From assembly GCA_030549495.1 (NCBI GenBank), contig JAUIRK010000976.1, positions 186,001-250,000 on the forward strand: a stretch of 64,000 bases of DNA. Reading direction: 5' to 3'. The stretch is from Nectonema munidae (lineage: Eukaryota > Nematomorpha > Nectonematoida > Nectonematidae). The position numbers were made by a program, and so were the translations under genes. Shown in pieces: positions 1 through 12,900 of the stretch; position 1 is the stretch's first letter, and every line of letters begins with the position of its first letter. The notes under the pieces were generated by a model that saw nothing but the letters and a program-made list of their open reading frames with translations, had not been told where the DNA came from and ran no database searches.

Positions 1-1240
1 TTGATAAAGTGCTAGATTGGCTCAAAACTTTGAAGAACTCTTGAATATAGGAAACAAAACAAATGAGGTAGATGATGCGCCTAAAATCAAGGACTTGAAA
101 TGGAATTACCATTATAAGAGGGGTAAGAAAAGCATGAAAAGAGATGAAAGATAACAAAGCGACAGGCACTAGTTAAATAAGTATTGGAATGATTAAAGCT
201 GGAAGTAAAAACTCTCTATTTGGATGACTGAATTATTAAAGTTAATATGGAAAGAGGAAATAATTATAAGAGGAATGGAGATGAATTCTGATAATACCCA
301 TTTTCAAAAAAGAAATAATTCCGGTTTACTGTAATTACTAAGGCACTTATGCTGTTGAACACAGATTGAAGTTATTAGAAAAAAATTTTATGCGAGAATT
401 GGAAAAATAGTGAAAATTGATTCGCAACATTTCGGTTTCACTCCAGAAAAAAGCACTATAGATGCTCTCTTTATCGTTAAACTGTTGATAGAGGAAATAT
501 TAGAAGAAAATGTAGAAAAATTTTGTGATTTTGTGGACTAAGAAAAAGACTATGATCAGGTGGGGGATTTAATATACTGGTAGATGAGAAGAAAAAAATA
601 ACAGTGAAAATAATCATACTGGTGATAGAGATATACACAAGACCTAGAACAGCAGTTAAAACAATGGATAAAAACTCAAAAGAGTTTGAGATTAGGATTG
701 GACTTCTTCAAGTATCTTCTTTGAATCCTTCCTAGCTTATCCGCAATAGTGATCGATGTCGTATCATAATGCATAAGAACAGAAAGACTAAGGGAGCTTC
801 TTTTTTCAGATGATTTCGTTATAATGTCAAATAGTATAGATGAATCACAAAGAAGAATTTGGAAATGGAGAGAATGTCTTGAAAAGAATGGCCTTACAAT
901 TAAATCAGAAAAGATGGCGGTTATGGTGTGTAGTAAAGAAGATTAGATGATATTGATCAACGAACTAAATCGGAAAGAAGTAAAAAATTTTAAGTATCTA
1001 GCTTCAAAGATTCGCCTAAAATGGGATTGTGACAAAGAAATCTGAAGTAGTCAATAATTGGATATCGAAGAATAGGACTTCAAGCGAAAAGATTGAAAGA
1101 TGATTTAAAAAAACTATGCAAAACTCAATTAGAAAGTAGAAGATGCTCAAGATCGAATCGAGTGGAGAAAGGGAATCATGATATCCTGTGATATCCTGCC
1201 TTGATATTAAGAACTAGCAAAGAAGACGAAGAAGAATCCC
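1..1240 (+). mobile_element. RTE-like LINE fragment (reverse transcriptase), decayed
   Basis: This is a 5'-truncated non-LTR retrotransposon cut by the left window edge. Around 415-535 one frame reads FGFTPEKSTIDALF followed by a DLEKAYD-like block, the standard fingers/palm pattern of RTE-type reverse transcriptase. Near 660-720 comes EIRIGL, matching the usual FxIxxGLxQGSxLSP block, and near 795-940 a degraded LLFADDLV-like block followed by the thumb-type segment WKWRECLEKNGL. Several stops and frame changes show it is dead. The 3' end near 1215-1240 is rich in GAAGAA, as in the related copies at 53.9-58.1 and 59.7-60.0 kb, so all three probably belong to one family. The clade (RTE) is inferred from remembered motifs. 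Confidence 0.8.
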
Positions 1241-2345
1241 ATTTCCTAAGTTCATTTCACTTTTTTGAAATCATTTATGGATGTGTTAACTGTTTGAAAT
1301 ATTTAAAATAAAATTTTGGAGGAATTTATTCATTAAAATAATCAGTTTTCGATCATAGGAATCAATTGACTACTGAATACTAAACTTTAAAGAATGGACA
1401 TAATCTATTGTGCGTTAGGTATAGTTAATTAACTAAGAATTGCGTCCCGTACACAGTAATTAATACATTCGGCCTGATTTTACTTCCCGTTGTATTTTAT
1501 ATCAGATAAGAAAAAAAACGAATGACCAAATAAATGAATTTGGAAATTCTTGGAAGTACAATCTCAAATTTTCACATCATGAATGTTAAACTAACACTCA
1601 AACCTCCTTTTTCTTAACGCATTTATTATGATTTTTTGGTAAAGACTGCTTCTGTGCGGATAGAAGATATTTAATAAAGTCCTTTCATCACGATCCTTCA
1701 TTCATGTGATGATCACACCGTCCTTTCATATAGATTTTTATTCATTTTCTTTAAAGTTTATTAAGAAGCATATTATATCCTTTGTATTTATTTTGAACGT
1801 GGCGCCAAACCTTAAAATGAGCATATGTCTAGCACAAATGAAGTAGGTGAGAAGCGATGGTATGCGCGATAAAATATTTAAACATACAAAAGTTAATAGA
1901 AATAGTAAAAAGTTTTGGAGCATATGAAGAGAACTCACACCCCTTATGTGTTATAGGAGTCGTTGTTCTTCAGTAGAGTAAAGTTCTAGTACTTCAGGAG
2001 AATAGTTATAAGGTATATGGATGGGATATTTTCATCATCATCATCCTGAGATGGATATTTTGTTTCATAAAAATCAATAAGCTGCTTATTTTACGCCATA
2101 TACTACTTATCATACATCAAAAAAGGAAGTGAAAACTTAAATAACAATATTAATCAGCTAAGTAATGAATGAGGTTTATATATATAGCTGGAGTTTAAGT
2201 GACGTGATAGCTTTTCAAAAGATGCTTTTTTAGTTTATGTTATCAAACAAGTCAGCAGTTCAGTGTATGAATAATAATTGCATCTTTGCTATTTGAAACA
2301 AGGACTAAAAAATTTCAGGGTTTTTTGAATTTTTTCGTTTAATAA
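1241..2345. other. Intergenic, no gene seen
   Basis: AT-rich DNA with only short chance frames. A small (ATC)n run lies near 2034-2047. I see no coding pattern or recognisable repeat. Confidence 0.6.
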
Positions 2346-2475
2346 CCCATTTAAGACCAAGCAAAGCAGACGATATCTAAAAAAACGCAGACGATTTATA
2401 TTCAAAGTCATTGAAAAAAGCAGACGAAGATGAAATTACTTATGTTCCAAAATAGGAACATGGGCCGTAAATGGG
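2346..2475. mobile_element. piggyBac-like MITE, copy 1
   Basis: A 130-bp element that begins CCCATTTAAG and ends GTAAATGGG, flanked by ATAA on the left and TTAA on the right. The second copy at 30964-31094 is intact at both edges with TTAA target duplications. The interior carries three CAGACGA motifs and is nearly the same in both copies (for example TATTCAAAGTCATTGA). TTAA targets and CCC...GGG tips are hallmarks of the piggyBac superfamily; the assignment is inferred from the ends only, as there is no transposase. Confidence 0.75.
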
Positions 2476-3153
2476 TTAATAAAATTAAAAATTTTGCATA
2501 TATATATTTTTATGTTAAATTTATTACATAATAAGCTCAAAGGGATTTTTTCAAGAGAATCTATTACCGGTGGATGTTCTTTAGTGGATGAATAGGGGGT
2601 GGAGCTTCTTCAGTTTTTACGATTGTCGTGAAAGTTCTTCATATGCTCCATAATAAAGTTTATTCAAAATTTCTTAGTAGATAAATTTTCTAGGAGTTTG
2701 GTCATCAACAGATCTTACTGGAGAACTTCATCTAAACAAACTTATTATTCCAAGGACGACGATAGAAAGTTTATTCAATACATATTGGGCATTTCTTTAT
2801 GGCAGTAGAGTTGTGTTTGCCAGTTAGTTGTTTTGTGGGTGGTGAACATTTATTAGTATATATGGATGAGTTTGATATTTGTTTATGCTTTTGAATTTTA
2901 TTTTTGCCGATTCTAAATATAAATTTGGGATGATAATATATTATATAAAATAAGTTAGAGATATTTTTTATAATTTTTAAATGACATAAATAAAAAGCTT
3001 AAAAAGTATGAAAAATTTTATTTATTAAAATGATAACTTGTGTATGTGGATAAATTTTTATATCAGTGGATTCGTTTTGACCCATACATAATCTAGGATA
3101 GTGAGTGCAAATCCCAGCGTTTAGTAAAATATTAGATAAATAAAAATACTTAC
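2476..3153. other. Intergenic or intronic, no feature seen
   Basis: AT-rich sequence directly downstream (minus strand) of the splice donor of the exon at 3154-3387, so it is probably intron if that gene is real. No further exon was found here. Confidence 0.4.
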
Positions 3154-3387
3154 TTTGACTCTTTTGATTTCTGAATTCAAAAATTGAATTGCCGACGATC
3201 TTTCAAAGAGTTTCAGCTCTAGCATATGCACCATTTTTTCGTGCTGCAGTTTCATCGTTTTTATTTGTGTGTAAAATCTCGGAACAACCACAAAGGAAAT
3301 AAAAGAGGCCACTAAAAAGCAAAATATGCTGATCCAGTGTCCATTATCTCTTTTCGTTTTTGGACTTTGAATATTTTCCATTTTCAT
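3154..3387 (-). CDS. Probable first coding exon of a type II single-pass membrane protein
   Basis: From the ATG at 3387 the minus strand encodes exactly 78 residues and then meets a perfect donor, AAA|GTAAGT, at 3153-3148 (phase 0). A further in-frame ATG lies two codons downstream. The product has a short charged N-terminus (residues 1-17), one hydrophobic span at about 18-36 (WISIFCFLVASFISFVVV), then a charged, Leu/Met-spaced helical stretch at about 40-78 with some coiled-coil character (MLELKLFERSSAIQFLNS). Short cytoplasmic tail, signal anchor and extracellular coil is the layout of type II proteins such as membrane collagens, gliomedin and TNF-like ligands, but I do not recognise the sequence, so no function is assigned. 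Later exons should lie to the left. It could be a chance frame, but the match of length, phase and donor argues against that. Confidence 0.45.
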
Positions 3388-4012
3388 AAAACCGTATAGG
3401 CCGTTCAGAAAAACAGCATAAAGTATATATAAAATATGCGACACAATTTCTATATATTTTCTTTATATATTAGCGGTATACAAACATCCTTCAATTAGAG
3501 TAACTGGGTCAACAATTATGCGTTTTAATTAAATGATATAAACCAACAAACTCATCTTAACAATGAAAAAAGAGAAAACTTGGAAATCATATGGGCTGGT
3601 GGAAAAGTAATTGCTAACAATACGTAATAAAGAATATTAAATGAAAGTATACGCAAAACTACGTGTTCCTTTATCAATTACACACCTGAATCAAGGCTTT
3701 ATGCCTTTTACTTTCGTTCTGTGTAATTCTTTTCTTTAAATCCGAGTATAAATCTACAATTCCTTGCAAATGTAATAATCTCTATGAAACGCAAAGATAG
3801 GGGAGAAGACATGTAAAAACCAGCTACGTGTAATTCAATATTGTAAACTTTAAAAAGGAATAGTCAATATCTATAAATTAAAAACATGGTACTTATCTTA
3901 ATGTAAACATCGTTACATATAGACATTTCTCAATACCTTTTATGATATACAGACTTAAAAATCAAGCATTTAAGCGACAATGCGTAAAACTCACATGCTA
4001 ATACAAATTTTA
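3388..4012. other. Upstream of the 3154-3387 exon; nothing defined
   Basis: The frame of the exon remains open upstream to a GTG near 3444, so the 5' UTR may start here. No convincing TATA or initiator can be singled out in such AT-rich DNA. Confidence 0.35.
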
Positions 4013-4985
4013 TTATCTCGGGTACAAATAATGAGATATCGAACCAACATTTTCTGATGGAAATTTTAGTTCTTCTTGAAACACTTTTACCCAGCTATGC
4101 TTTTCTTCTTTTATCCTTTCTTGCATTCCTTCTTGTAGATTTTTCAGATGATCTTCGATAATACTTCTAATGTCAGGTAGAAATATATCAGATGAATTTT
4201 CCAGCATAGCCCTTGATTTTGGAAAAGCTGCAGTTTTTCCTATAGACAATTTTTCTCTCCAAAAAGCTTTTTCTTGAAAGAAACAATTTTTTCGTCAATA
4301 CCTACAAAAGTGTGGTTTCTACCTTACATGTCTTATTCAAGTTCATTCAGATGTGTAAAAATATCACTTAAATAATCAAGTTTTGTTAGCCAAGCAGAAT
4401 CCTTAAAACAGTTTGTTGGTTGAAGACGCTTTCCATAAAGAAAAATGTCAATTTTACATTTAACTTAAGAACTCTTTCTAAAAGCTTTGCTCGAGATAGG
4501 CAAGGGATCATTTTATTGAAATGCGTGAATTTAGAGCTCTGGCTTTAATAAAGTTCACTATTTCGATAACATCATTTAAAACAGAATTACGTTTTCTCAA
4601 TGCAACAAACAATGGGTGACTGCAAGATTTGAGTTCCCAATTTTAATGCGACACACAAACCTGTACCTTATTTTATGAAAAAACTTGAAATGATAGCAAA
4701 TAATATCTTCTCCAGTAGTGGTAGTTGTCAAAGCATTGCAGAAAAGAAATTCTTCAAAAATGTCATCTTCTCTTTGTATCTAACAAAAACGAACAAATTC
4801 AGTAATGCCAACAATATCCACTGAAACATCAGTTTGCAAAGAAAAGCTTCCTGCTTTTTTTAATGATAAGATCAGCTGAGATAAAATATCTTCTGAAATA
4901 AGGGTAATTCTATGTTTGGGATTGTCAGATAATGGCACTGATTCAAGTTTATTTGCAACATCTGTTGCGCCAAGAAAGGAAACAA
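4013..4985 (-). mobile_element. Decayed hAT transposase (ZBED5/SCAND3-like), copy I
   Basis: Minus-strand frames from about 4985 down to 4013 give, in order, PLSDNPKHRITLISEDI, FSLQTDVSVDIVGITEF, an EDDIFEEFLFCNALTTTTTG block, then a short open frame ending in a stop at 4015-4013. These correspond to the I-x-L-S-x-x-T-V-x-R-R-I, F-x-L-Q-x-D-E-S-T-D and F-L-F-C-x-x-L blocks of hAT-derived proteins of the ZBED5/SCAND3 group. Several stops and frame changes are present, and the catalytic Asp context DEST is altered to DVSV. The N-terminal BED finger and the C-terminal dimerisation block were not found. It is a dead DNA transposon, not a host gene. Confidence 0.7.
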
Positions 4986-6255
4986 TTTTTATTTAATAAG
5001 TACCAACAAAACACACATTAAAAAATAGGGGGTAGAATTAATAGATAAAGTATTTCAGTTATGTTACACCAGTGAAAAGATAAACATGAAGATTGTCGAT
5101 TTTTTCCCATTCTTATAATCATAAATCAGAAGACATAATCATTATCGAATAAAAAGTTTTTGATAATAATGTATTAGAGAAAAACTGTATCTAATTTGAT
5201 ATGCGGTAAATCTAATCGTAAATCTTTTCACAAAATTGTGGTACAAACTATCTTGGACAAAAAGTTTATGTATTTAAATGAAAAATTATTATTGATTTAT
5301 TGTAAAAGTGTTTCGTATTTTAGCAGAGATTCCCCTAATTCTTAATGACGAAAAACGATTAATAAATTTGCATTTAAAATAGTGGTTGAAATTATCCTTG
5401 AGAAAATAAAAATTGGTTTACACCTAAAGATCGTTTGTTCATTTGTAGCATGTCAATAAGTTATAGTTATCAGCTTTACGAACCACTCACTGTAATTCAT
5501 TAAAATGTTTATTTTACGTTATGGCTATTTATTCTGGATAAAGGCTTCATCGATTTCTATCACTAAAGCTTAAAGAGTTTCTTTGTCAGTGGTCGATGGA
5601 AAAGATTTTAATGATTCCTGCTCTGGAGATCAAACCTACGGATGCTGATTGATTTGAGCAGTGGAAACAAAGGAGTCCCCTTCCAAATTTTTCTTCGACG
5701 AATGCAAATTAAACAATATTAATGTTTTGATATGTTGGAAATTGCTTATAAAATGTTAGCTGCATATGGTAAAGAAAATGAAATATGTGCATACCATTTT
5801 TACATGTTCTTATTAAAGCCGCCAATTAAACACCAATAAGTCGGATATTCTTCAATTTTGTGGTAACAGACGTCATCGAAATGTCAATTGTTCTGCTTGG
5901 AACACATTCAGTAGAAAACGCAATAAGTTGAATCATTTCGGTAAAGTAAGACATTACATTTTATATTCTAAAAAACCAAAGACTATGAAAAGCTGTCAAT
6001 GGGTAAGTATTCTCCACATGATTTTTTATTTATAGAGCCTGAGATTAAATATTTATAAACGTAAAGGAATCATTTTAGATTCAAAATTCTGGTGTCTTTT
6101 AAGCTACCCAAAAACTTTTTTAATTTTTTGTATAAAGGGATATTCTTTTTCAAAGTTTTCCTCTTTTGTCATCTGATTCAAAACTAACTCATAAATGCCG
6201 AAAAGTAAAGATTGATAAAAAAATTGAATGCTATTACATTTTTCTTTATTAGGAT
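4986..6255. other. No gene seen
   Basis: AT-rich sequence with stops in all frames. The missing N-terminal part of the hAT at 4013-4985 should fall here, but no BED-finger pattern is visible. Confidence 0.5.
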
Positions 6256-6998
6256 TATGGAAAAGAACGATTCAAATACAAACGGGGAAACGAGAGAAGA
6301 TATTCAGATTAATTTTTGGCAGAAGTAAGCTCGTAAAAAAAACATTTAGAAATTGAACAAAGCTTTTAAAAATCCGCTTATGATATGAAAAATTATTGTC
6401 CTGAAATGTCAATTAGCGCGGATGAAGCAACAATTGAATCCCACATATGATGGCTCAAAAAATAATCAATCTTCAAATCTAACAGACACTACGACCAAAT
6501 AAAAACTGTTTTAGAAATGAAACCATTAAAATATATTTTGGAAGAGTATTCATTGCTTTGTGAAAAAGCTCAAGTAAATTTTATAAAAAAAAAATGATCA
6601 CTTAATTTTTTAAGAATTTTGAAGAGTTTAATCGATTCCACCTCGAAAGCTCCATTAATAACATAGAGAAAGTATATGAAAGTAAATTTAAACAATTTTC
6701 AGATATTTTTTTATCAGTTTCACTCAATAAAGTAAACTTAATCCACTACATTCTGATTTGTTGAAAGAAAAAGAAGTGAATGAAAGTAAGATTTTGAAAA
6801 GTCTTAACTTATTTGTAATATACATGTATATTTATTATTTATTCATTTTACATATCAAATGGTGTGCAGCATTGCAAAGCATTTCAAAACTGTGTAGAGA
6901 AAACTTGGAAAGTTTAATTATTTTCAGTAGAACATATGATGATTTACCCACAAAAAGAAACTTTGCCATTCAAATGAAAAATCATGCTTTGTTATAAA
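6256..6998 (+). pseudogene. Unidentified coding-like remnant
   Basis: Three open stretches follow each other. At 6256-6324, MEKNDSNTNGETREDIQINF runs to a GTAAGC donor-like site and is preceded by an ATTAG acceptor-like site. At about 6378-6595 a frame reads AYDMKNYCPEMSISADEATI and then HYDQIKTVLEMKPLKYILEE, with two stops in between. At 6758-6997 an open frame contains SKLCRENLESLIIFSRTYDD. The residue choice (few low-complexity runs, mixed charge) is more protein-like than the surroundings. I do not recognise a family. It may be a decayed transposon protein or pieces of old exons. Confidence 0.22.
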
Positions 6999-8839
6999 AG
7001 TTGAAGGTATGTTTTTAAAAAAATTTCCAGATGCTTTTATAATTTTGATTGACATTTACATTTTTTGATTACTTTTTTTTGAATTTGCAAATCAATACCA
7101 ATCCATTATTCGTAAACTTTTACCGATATTGTCTAAAATTAATCAATGTTGTCTTTTTCTTGTTTCGCCTCTGTTAAATAAATTGCTTTTTTGAACAGTT
7201 TTTAAACCTTCATCAGGAGCGCACATCCTCAAAAAGATTTTTTTTAATCTTTTTTTTTCTTTGGGAGGGCAGATTCTTAGGAAACTTCAATTTCTATCAA
7301 AATTAAACAAAATTTGAATCAATAGAATAATAATAATTGATTAATTTGCTGTGAAATTACATTTGGAAGGTAGGGGGTACTGCCCCCTGCGCACCTTTAG
7401 ATGTGAGCTCGTGATCTCCGTAGTTAGAATTAGGATTGAACAAATATTTAAATTAAAATCTTCAAGTTAAACTCTTCGAAAACTTTTCATACGTGAGCTT
7501 AAAACTAGATAAATTGAGGTTTACGTTGTGAATCTCCTGATATTCTCTTTCCAACACCTTTCATATGCTAGCATAACGAATTGAGGATTTGTTTAATCAA
7601 CTTTGATACTGCTGTCCATTTAGAAAAAGTGGACACCCGTTATATGCTTGAAGATAATGGCATTTTTGCGGTTATGAACTCAAAAACTATCACTCTTTCT
7701 TCAAAATAATAGTTTAATTCATTTCTTGATCTTAGTGATAAAATAGTTTATAGGTTAATCTTCACTTAATAAATATGAATTATAACTATTCCCAGTTGAA
7801 AGATATAATGATTTTTTAACATTCTTTATTTGGAAGAGTTAAAGAATTTCGTAACTAAGACATTTTACACCCAAGTCATTTCGTACCTAAAAATTAGAAA
7901 AAAACTGGGTACAAAACGTCAAAAAATGGAGGTACGAGATGTCCTGTACCGGCTTGGAACATTAATATGTTTGGGGAAAAATAAAGATGAAAAGGATAAA
8001 GATAAAAATAAGAGTTTAAATTATGCGGTTTCTCGAATTAAGAAGTTATATGAGATTAATGAAAAGGGTGCAAATAATATTGCGCTCCTTAAAAAGAATT
8101 GTATATACTATTAAAGTGAAAATCTAATCTTCATCACATCTCTGTTATGACTTCGAAATATGGGATTGAAGTCTTCAAAATTCAAGATAAGGATATCATC
8201 ATTCTTGATACTGTAAAATAAACTTTACAATAAACTATCAATTTATATCTTCAACTTCGCAATATAATTAAATTGTGTTAAATTGGTTCTTACGTGAAAA
8301 ATATTTTTCTTGTCAAAATTTTATTTTGCTTCTTCACTCTTAAAAAAGTAATGATACAAAAAATAGCTTTAAATTTCGAAACATGTAAAAAAATATTTTC
8401 AAATTCTTGACTCGAAAAACAAAATAAAATTTCCTTTTAAATTTGAAATCATTCAAGACATTTTCGTTCTTCTTCAGTTGATGAAATGTTTAGTCTTCTC
8501 AAATTGACATCCACAGACTTTGAAATGCGTTCACTCTTTTCTGCACTTCTGGTAAAAATAAATGAATTATAAATTAAGATCACCTTTTAAGCAAGAAACA
8601 TATTTGCTTTTTTCATTTTAAACTTGTAAAGAAACATATTTAACTTTATGTGATAGATTTTTTGTGGGAAAAGGACCTGAATCAAGAAAAATTTCAATAC
8701 GGTTGTCAGAACAATTAGTAGTTCAAGGAGAGAAAATAATAAGATTTAAGAGAGTGGGTGTTAGGATAACAAAAATACATGAAATTTAATTTAAATACGA
8801 TCACCATATCCACATTATTTCCGCCTCTGCTGAAAGGAA
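6999..8839. other. No supported gene; one short unidentified frame
   Basis: A 94-codon frame at 7830-8114 (+) is Lys-rich (GKNKDEKDKDKNK) and matches nothing I know. A hAT-like terminus CAGGAGCGCACATCC lies at 7214-7228, and a GC-richer patch at 7370-7400 (GGGGGTACTGCCCCCTG) could be the other end of a small MITE; this is weak. Confidence 0.3.
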
Positions 8840-8957
8840 TAGAAGGCACAATTGCGCTGCTTGTCTCGAACTATGAGGAAAGCAGGCTTGAAGCGGAATC
8901 GAACCTAAGACCTTGAGTTATCGAATCCAGCATCTAACCAACCCTACTCACGCCCCC
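8840..8957 (-). mobile_element. tRNA-derived SINE, copy 1
   Basis: Read on the minus strand, the element opens GGGGGCGTGAGTAGGGTTGG and carries the polymerase III box B version GGTTCGATTCC, then AAGCCTGCTTTCCTCATAG and ACAATTGTGCCTTCT-like sequence in the same order as the copy at 16196-16338. The shared head, shared body and box B support a tRNA-derived SINE family. It lies downstream of the GPCR gene. Confidence 0.75.
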
Positions 8958-9704
8958 TTACCTTTTGAAAAATGAGATGATCACCAAATTTTTGGGATGA
9001 ATGCGAATCTAATATGAGGATTTTAGTTTAAATTTAGTTATATTTTCAACAAAATATCTAATGACCTTTTTATCACATTTTTATCAATAGTTCTTTGTAA
9101 AATGTGGTATCACCTTCACATGGAAAAACGACATCTTTGTTTATGATTCTTGATGATAAACCGCAACTGTCGAAAATTTGAAACTTTAATAGAATAATTC
9201 TCTTGAAAAGACGAAAAAACTATTTTTTTTAGTTCATTTTTTAAATTTATATATCAGAATAAAAAACTTAAAATTCTGTTTGTATTCTGTTTGCAATATT
9301 CAATGTAAATTTAAATCATAAATATGTGTAAACAATATAGGAAAAATTTCTTACTTTTTTGATCAAAATGTATTGTAAAATAAATTGTTATATGTTGGTG
9401 GTGAGAGCAAAGTATTATTGGATTATGGCGTAAAAAATGAGATTTTATTATCGTTAGCTTAAAAATGGAATATAACGCTTTTAAATGTAGTCTTAAACAC
9501 ATTTTTCTTTCAAAAGATTTTAGCATCACGAGTAATTTTAGTCCAGCTCGTTAAATTATAAAAGAAAGATAGAAAATCTTTATGTATTATTTTATTACTT
9601 ACAAAAAAATTAGAAATTTTATTAATATTTAACTAAAATAAATATAAAATATAATATTTAATTTTATTAACTAATTAATTTTAACCTTTTTCAATGTTTA
9701 ACTC

Positions 9705-9983
9705 TCAAATACACCTAAAATGTTTTATAGCTTTCATTTTCACGTGGAGTACAGTGCCTGCCCAGAGGAGATAGATGTAGGAGTAGGTCATCCCAGCTAA
9801 AGTTATAATGATCTTAATCACGTAATACTTTGATTCTGATGTATGAAATCGACAATGAATCGATTCAATCATGGATTCTCTGAAGTTTGAGCTGAGGAAA
9901 CAGTACAGGATTGGGTTGAGACAGGAAGATGTGTAAGCCATGAGATATATTGCTATCGGTAAATATTTCCACATTGCATAGAT
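9705..9983 (-). CDS. GPCR exon: TM7 and helix 8; C-tail end uncertain
   Basis: The acceptor TGTTACTTCTAG precedes 9983, and the exon starts in phase 0 with IYAMWKYLPIAIYLMAY, then SCLNPILYCFLSSNFRES. The frame stays open to a stop at 9705, but beyond SESK the sequence is hydrophobic and unlike a receptor tail. A GTATTA donor-like site with the last exonic base at 9829 may therefore end the exon, with the true tail further left. Confidence 0.85.
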   Translation of the reverse strand: MYAMWKYLPIAIYLMAYTSSCLNPILYCFLSSNFRESMIESIHCRFHTSESKYYVIKIIITLAGMTYSYIYLLWAGTVLHVKMKAIKHFRCI

Positions 9984-12900
9984 CTAGAAGTAACACAAAA
10001 TTAAGCAGTTTTAAAACCTGTAAATTGGAGGCTGAAACAGAAATAAATTGATGAATATTTTCAAAAATTTAGTGCTAAAATTTTTTTTGAAAGAATCACT
10101 TTTAAAGCTTCAATATCATTTTCAATTTCATTTTCAATTTCTTTCTCAAATATGTTTTATGTACAATACTGCTAACCAAAAAGTCAAAGATCACCTTTAT
10201 CAGACATGTCCTTCAAAATCATAGAAGAAAATAACTTGGACCTGGTATACTATTTGAGTATAACCCGATCAGACACATAGGTGTTTCCTAGAAAGAGAGG
10301 GAGGGGTGGGGCCGCAAGTTTAGTGATATCAATTTTTGAAAAGCTTAGAACGAAAATTTATGAAGGAATTAAAATATTTATTCGAACAAAATTAATAAAA
10401 GGTTCTGACTTTATTTTAAAATTTCTTCAATATCTGTTTGTATGTTACTGTTTATCATCATCATCATCATCATCTTCCATTTGCCCATATGAAAGCTTAG
10501 TCTTCATCCCAGCTCGGCAGGGTAGACCTGTCTACAGCGAGGTTTTCAGATTTACCTCATCTGTTATTCTTCAATCCCCTTCTCCATGTCTTCTTTCATA
10601 GTTTTGTCTCATGTCTTCTTTCATGGTTTTGTCTCACGTCTTCTTTGGCCTTCCTCTCTTCATATTTCCACGAACTCTTTCACCTCTTACTCTGCTGATT
10701 AAACTTTTTGCATCCATTCTCTCAAGATGACACGGCCATCGCGGTCAATATTCTTTCAAGTGTCTTTCTATATCTTCAATCTGGGACATCTTTCTTAACA
10801 CAGCGTTTGGAACCTTGTCATTTAGTGTCTTGCCAGACATCATTCTCATACTGTTCTTTGCATATCCCTGATCTCCACCTTTTCATTTTCCAGCATTCAG
10901 CACTATAACACGCGTTCTTCAAACTTTTTGGATGCAGGCACACAATTTTATTTAAATTAACTTTAGGCCTTAAAATTTTATGGGAGCAATATTTTAATTT
11001 TTTTGTAATCAATGTAAAAATATATTCAAATATAAGTGAGATATTTGTGGATGTTTTCCTTCAATTCAAGAACTTTTAACTTTTGTAGTATGATGAAAAG
11101 TAATGGGGCTCAATTTTTCTCAATGCCAAAAATGGGCCCTTGGTTGAAGAATCCTGCCATAGCACATTACACTGCTTGCACAAGCTTTATACAGTCTTCC
11201 TTTCAATTTTAGTGACAGTGTTCTCTAATAAAGTACATCACATACCTCATTAAATGTTTTCCAACCAGCACTTGTTCGTGCTATAACCGCTCTTTCAACA
11301 GCCCCATCTCTTCCAGCCATTCACTCAGGAAACGAAATTCATTGGCATGTTCAATTTCATCAAATAAAACTTGACAGTTTTCCCATCTTTTTCATTATCC
11401 GTACATCTACCACATGCATAATTCTTTGCACCTCTTAGCGAATCATGTACACCGAAGCATCTCTAATGGACACAAGTCAATTTTTGCTCTTTAGTGATTC
11501 TTTCAATTTGACGTGCTTATCATTATCTTCTTGCTAACTACTTCCAATGATCACCAAATCATCTGCACACACTAATTCCCTCATGTTTTCCATCACAATC
11601 GGAAAAAGAAGTGAGCTAAGCACTGCCCCTTGATATACCGCGACCTGATACTATCTTGACGATTCACTTTCAATTTGCCCTGACATCCTGACTTCTCTGT
11701 ACGTCTCCATCACAACTCTCATTCCATACTCCATCACATCCTTTTTCGTCAGTGCCCAATAAATCTCCTCTCTTGAGATAAGATCATAAGCGTTCACCAG
11801 ATCCATAAACACTATAAATAAATCCTTTCCAATTCTTTTATGTTTCTATATCAAATGTCTCACAGCAAAAATGGCATCAATAGTACTCATACCAGGCATG
11901 AAGCCCATCTGGATTTCACTGATTTCAACAAGTTTCCAAATTCTTTCTTCAAATTCTCTTTCCAGTACCTTCATTGCATGCTCAAGAACATTTTTAGGCT
12001 TCAATTAGTCCCTTCTTTCGTGTCTCCTTTAAACACTTTTTCTCCAGCTTTCTCGAATCTTCTCACCTTTGATCATGTAGCTGCCTATCTTTGCTAATGT
12101 GCTTTCCAGTTCACAGAGTTGTAATGCTTCAATTGGAAAACCACTTATACTAGTTGCTTTACCAATCTTCATTTTTGGACATCGCTTTTCTTCAACAGAA
12201 ACCTCATGCACTTCTCCTACATTAGGCTTAGCCTAAATAAAGGCTACCATCCTCTTTATTTAGTAATTCTTTACAGCTATCCTTCCACAGCTTCAATCTA
12301 TCCTCGAACTATAAATTTATCTGTTCATTTGGATCTATCATACATGGATTTTTTACAATATTTCTCTTATTTTTCCACTCACTTTTGCCATTCGGAATAT
12401 GTCTCATCTTTTCTTCCACTGTCATTTTTTCAATTTGTTCCACTTCTTTTCTCGTCTCTTCATGCATTGCTTTTGCAATTACACTTTTTGCATTATTTCT
12501 GCAAGCCTATATATACTCTTCTTCTTTCTTTGTTTCTCTCCTTCCTCCCTATTTGCACTCCTCTTTCTTTTCTTTTGAAACCTTTTTTACACTATCATCA
12601 ATCCACAAACACGTTTCTTTTCTAAGAGATACTTTAGACGTTCCGCACACTTCTGTTACTATTTTTGACAGATCCATAAAAATCCTATTACATTCAGCAT
12701 CCTTATTGAGTGAACTTTTAGCCCATTCGTGTGCTGCATTTTGGACGTTTGCGTCTTTCAACCTCTATGTCTTGGACCTACTATTTTGAATCCTCTTCCA
12801 ATCAAGTTCTTTTCTGAACAATATATCCATTCTCACAAAGTAAAGGTGCATCATTACCTCTTCAAAGAGGATAAGTCTTTACATTTTTATTTTTCCTGCT

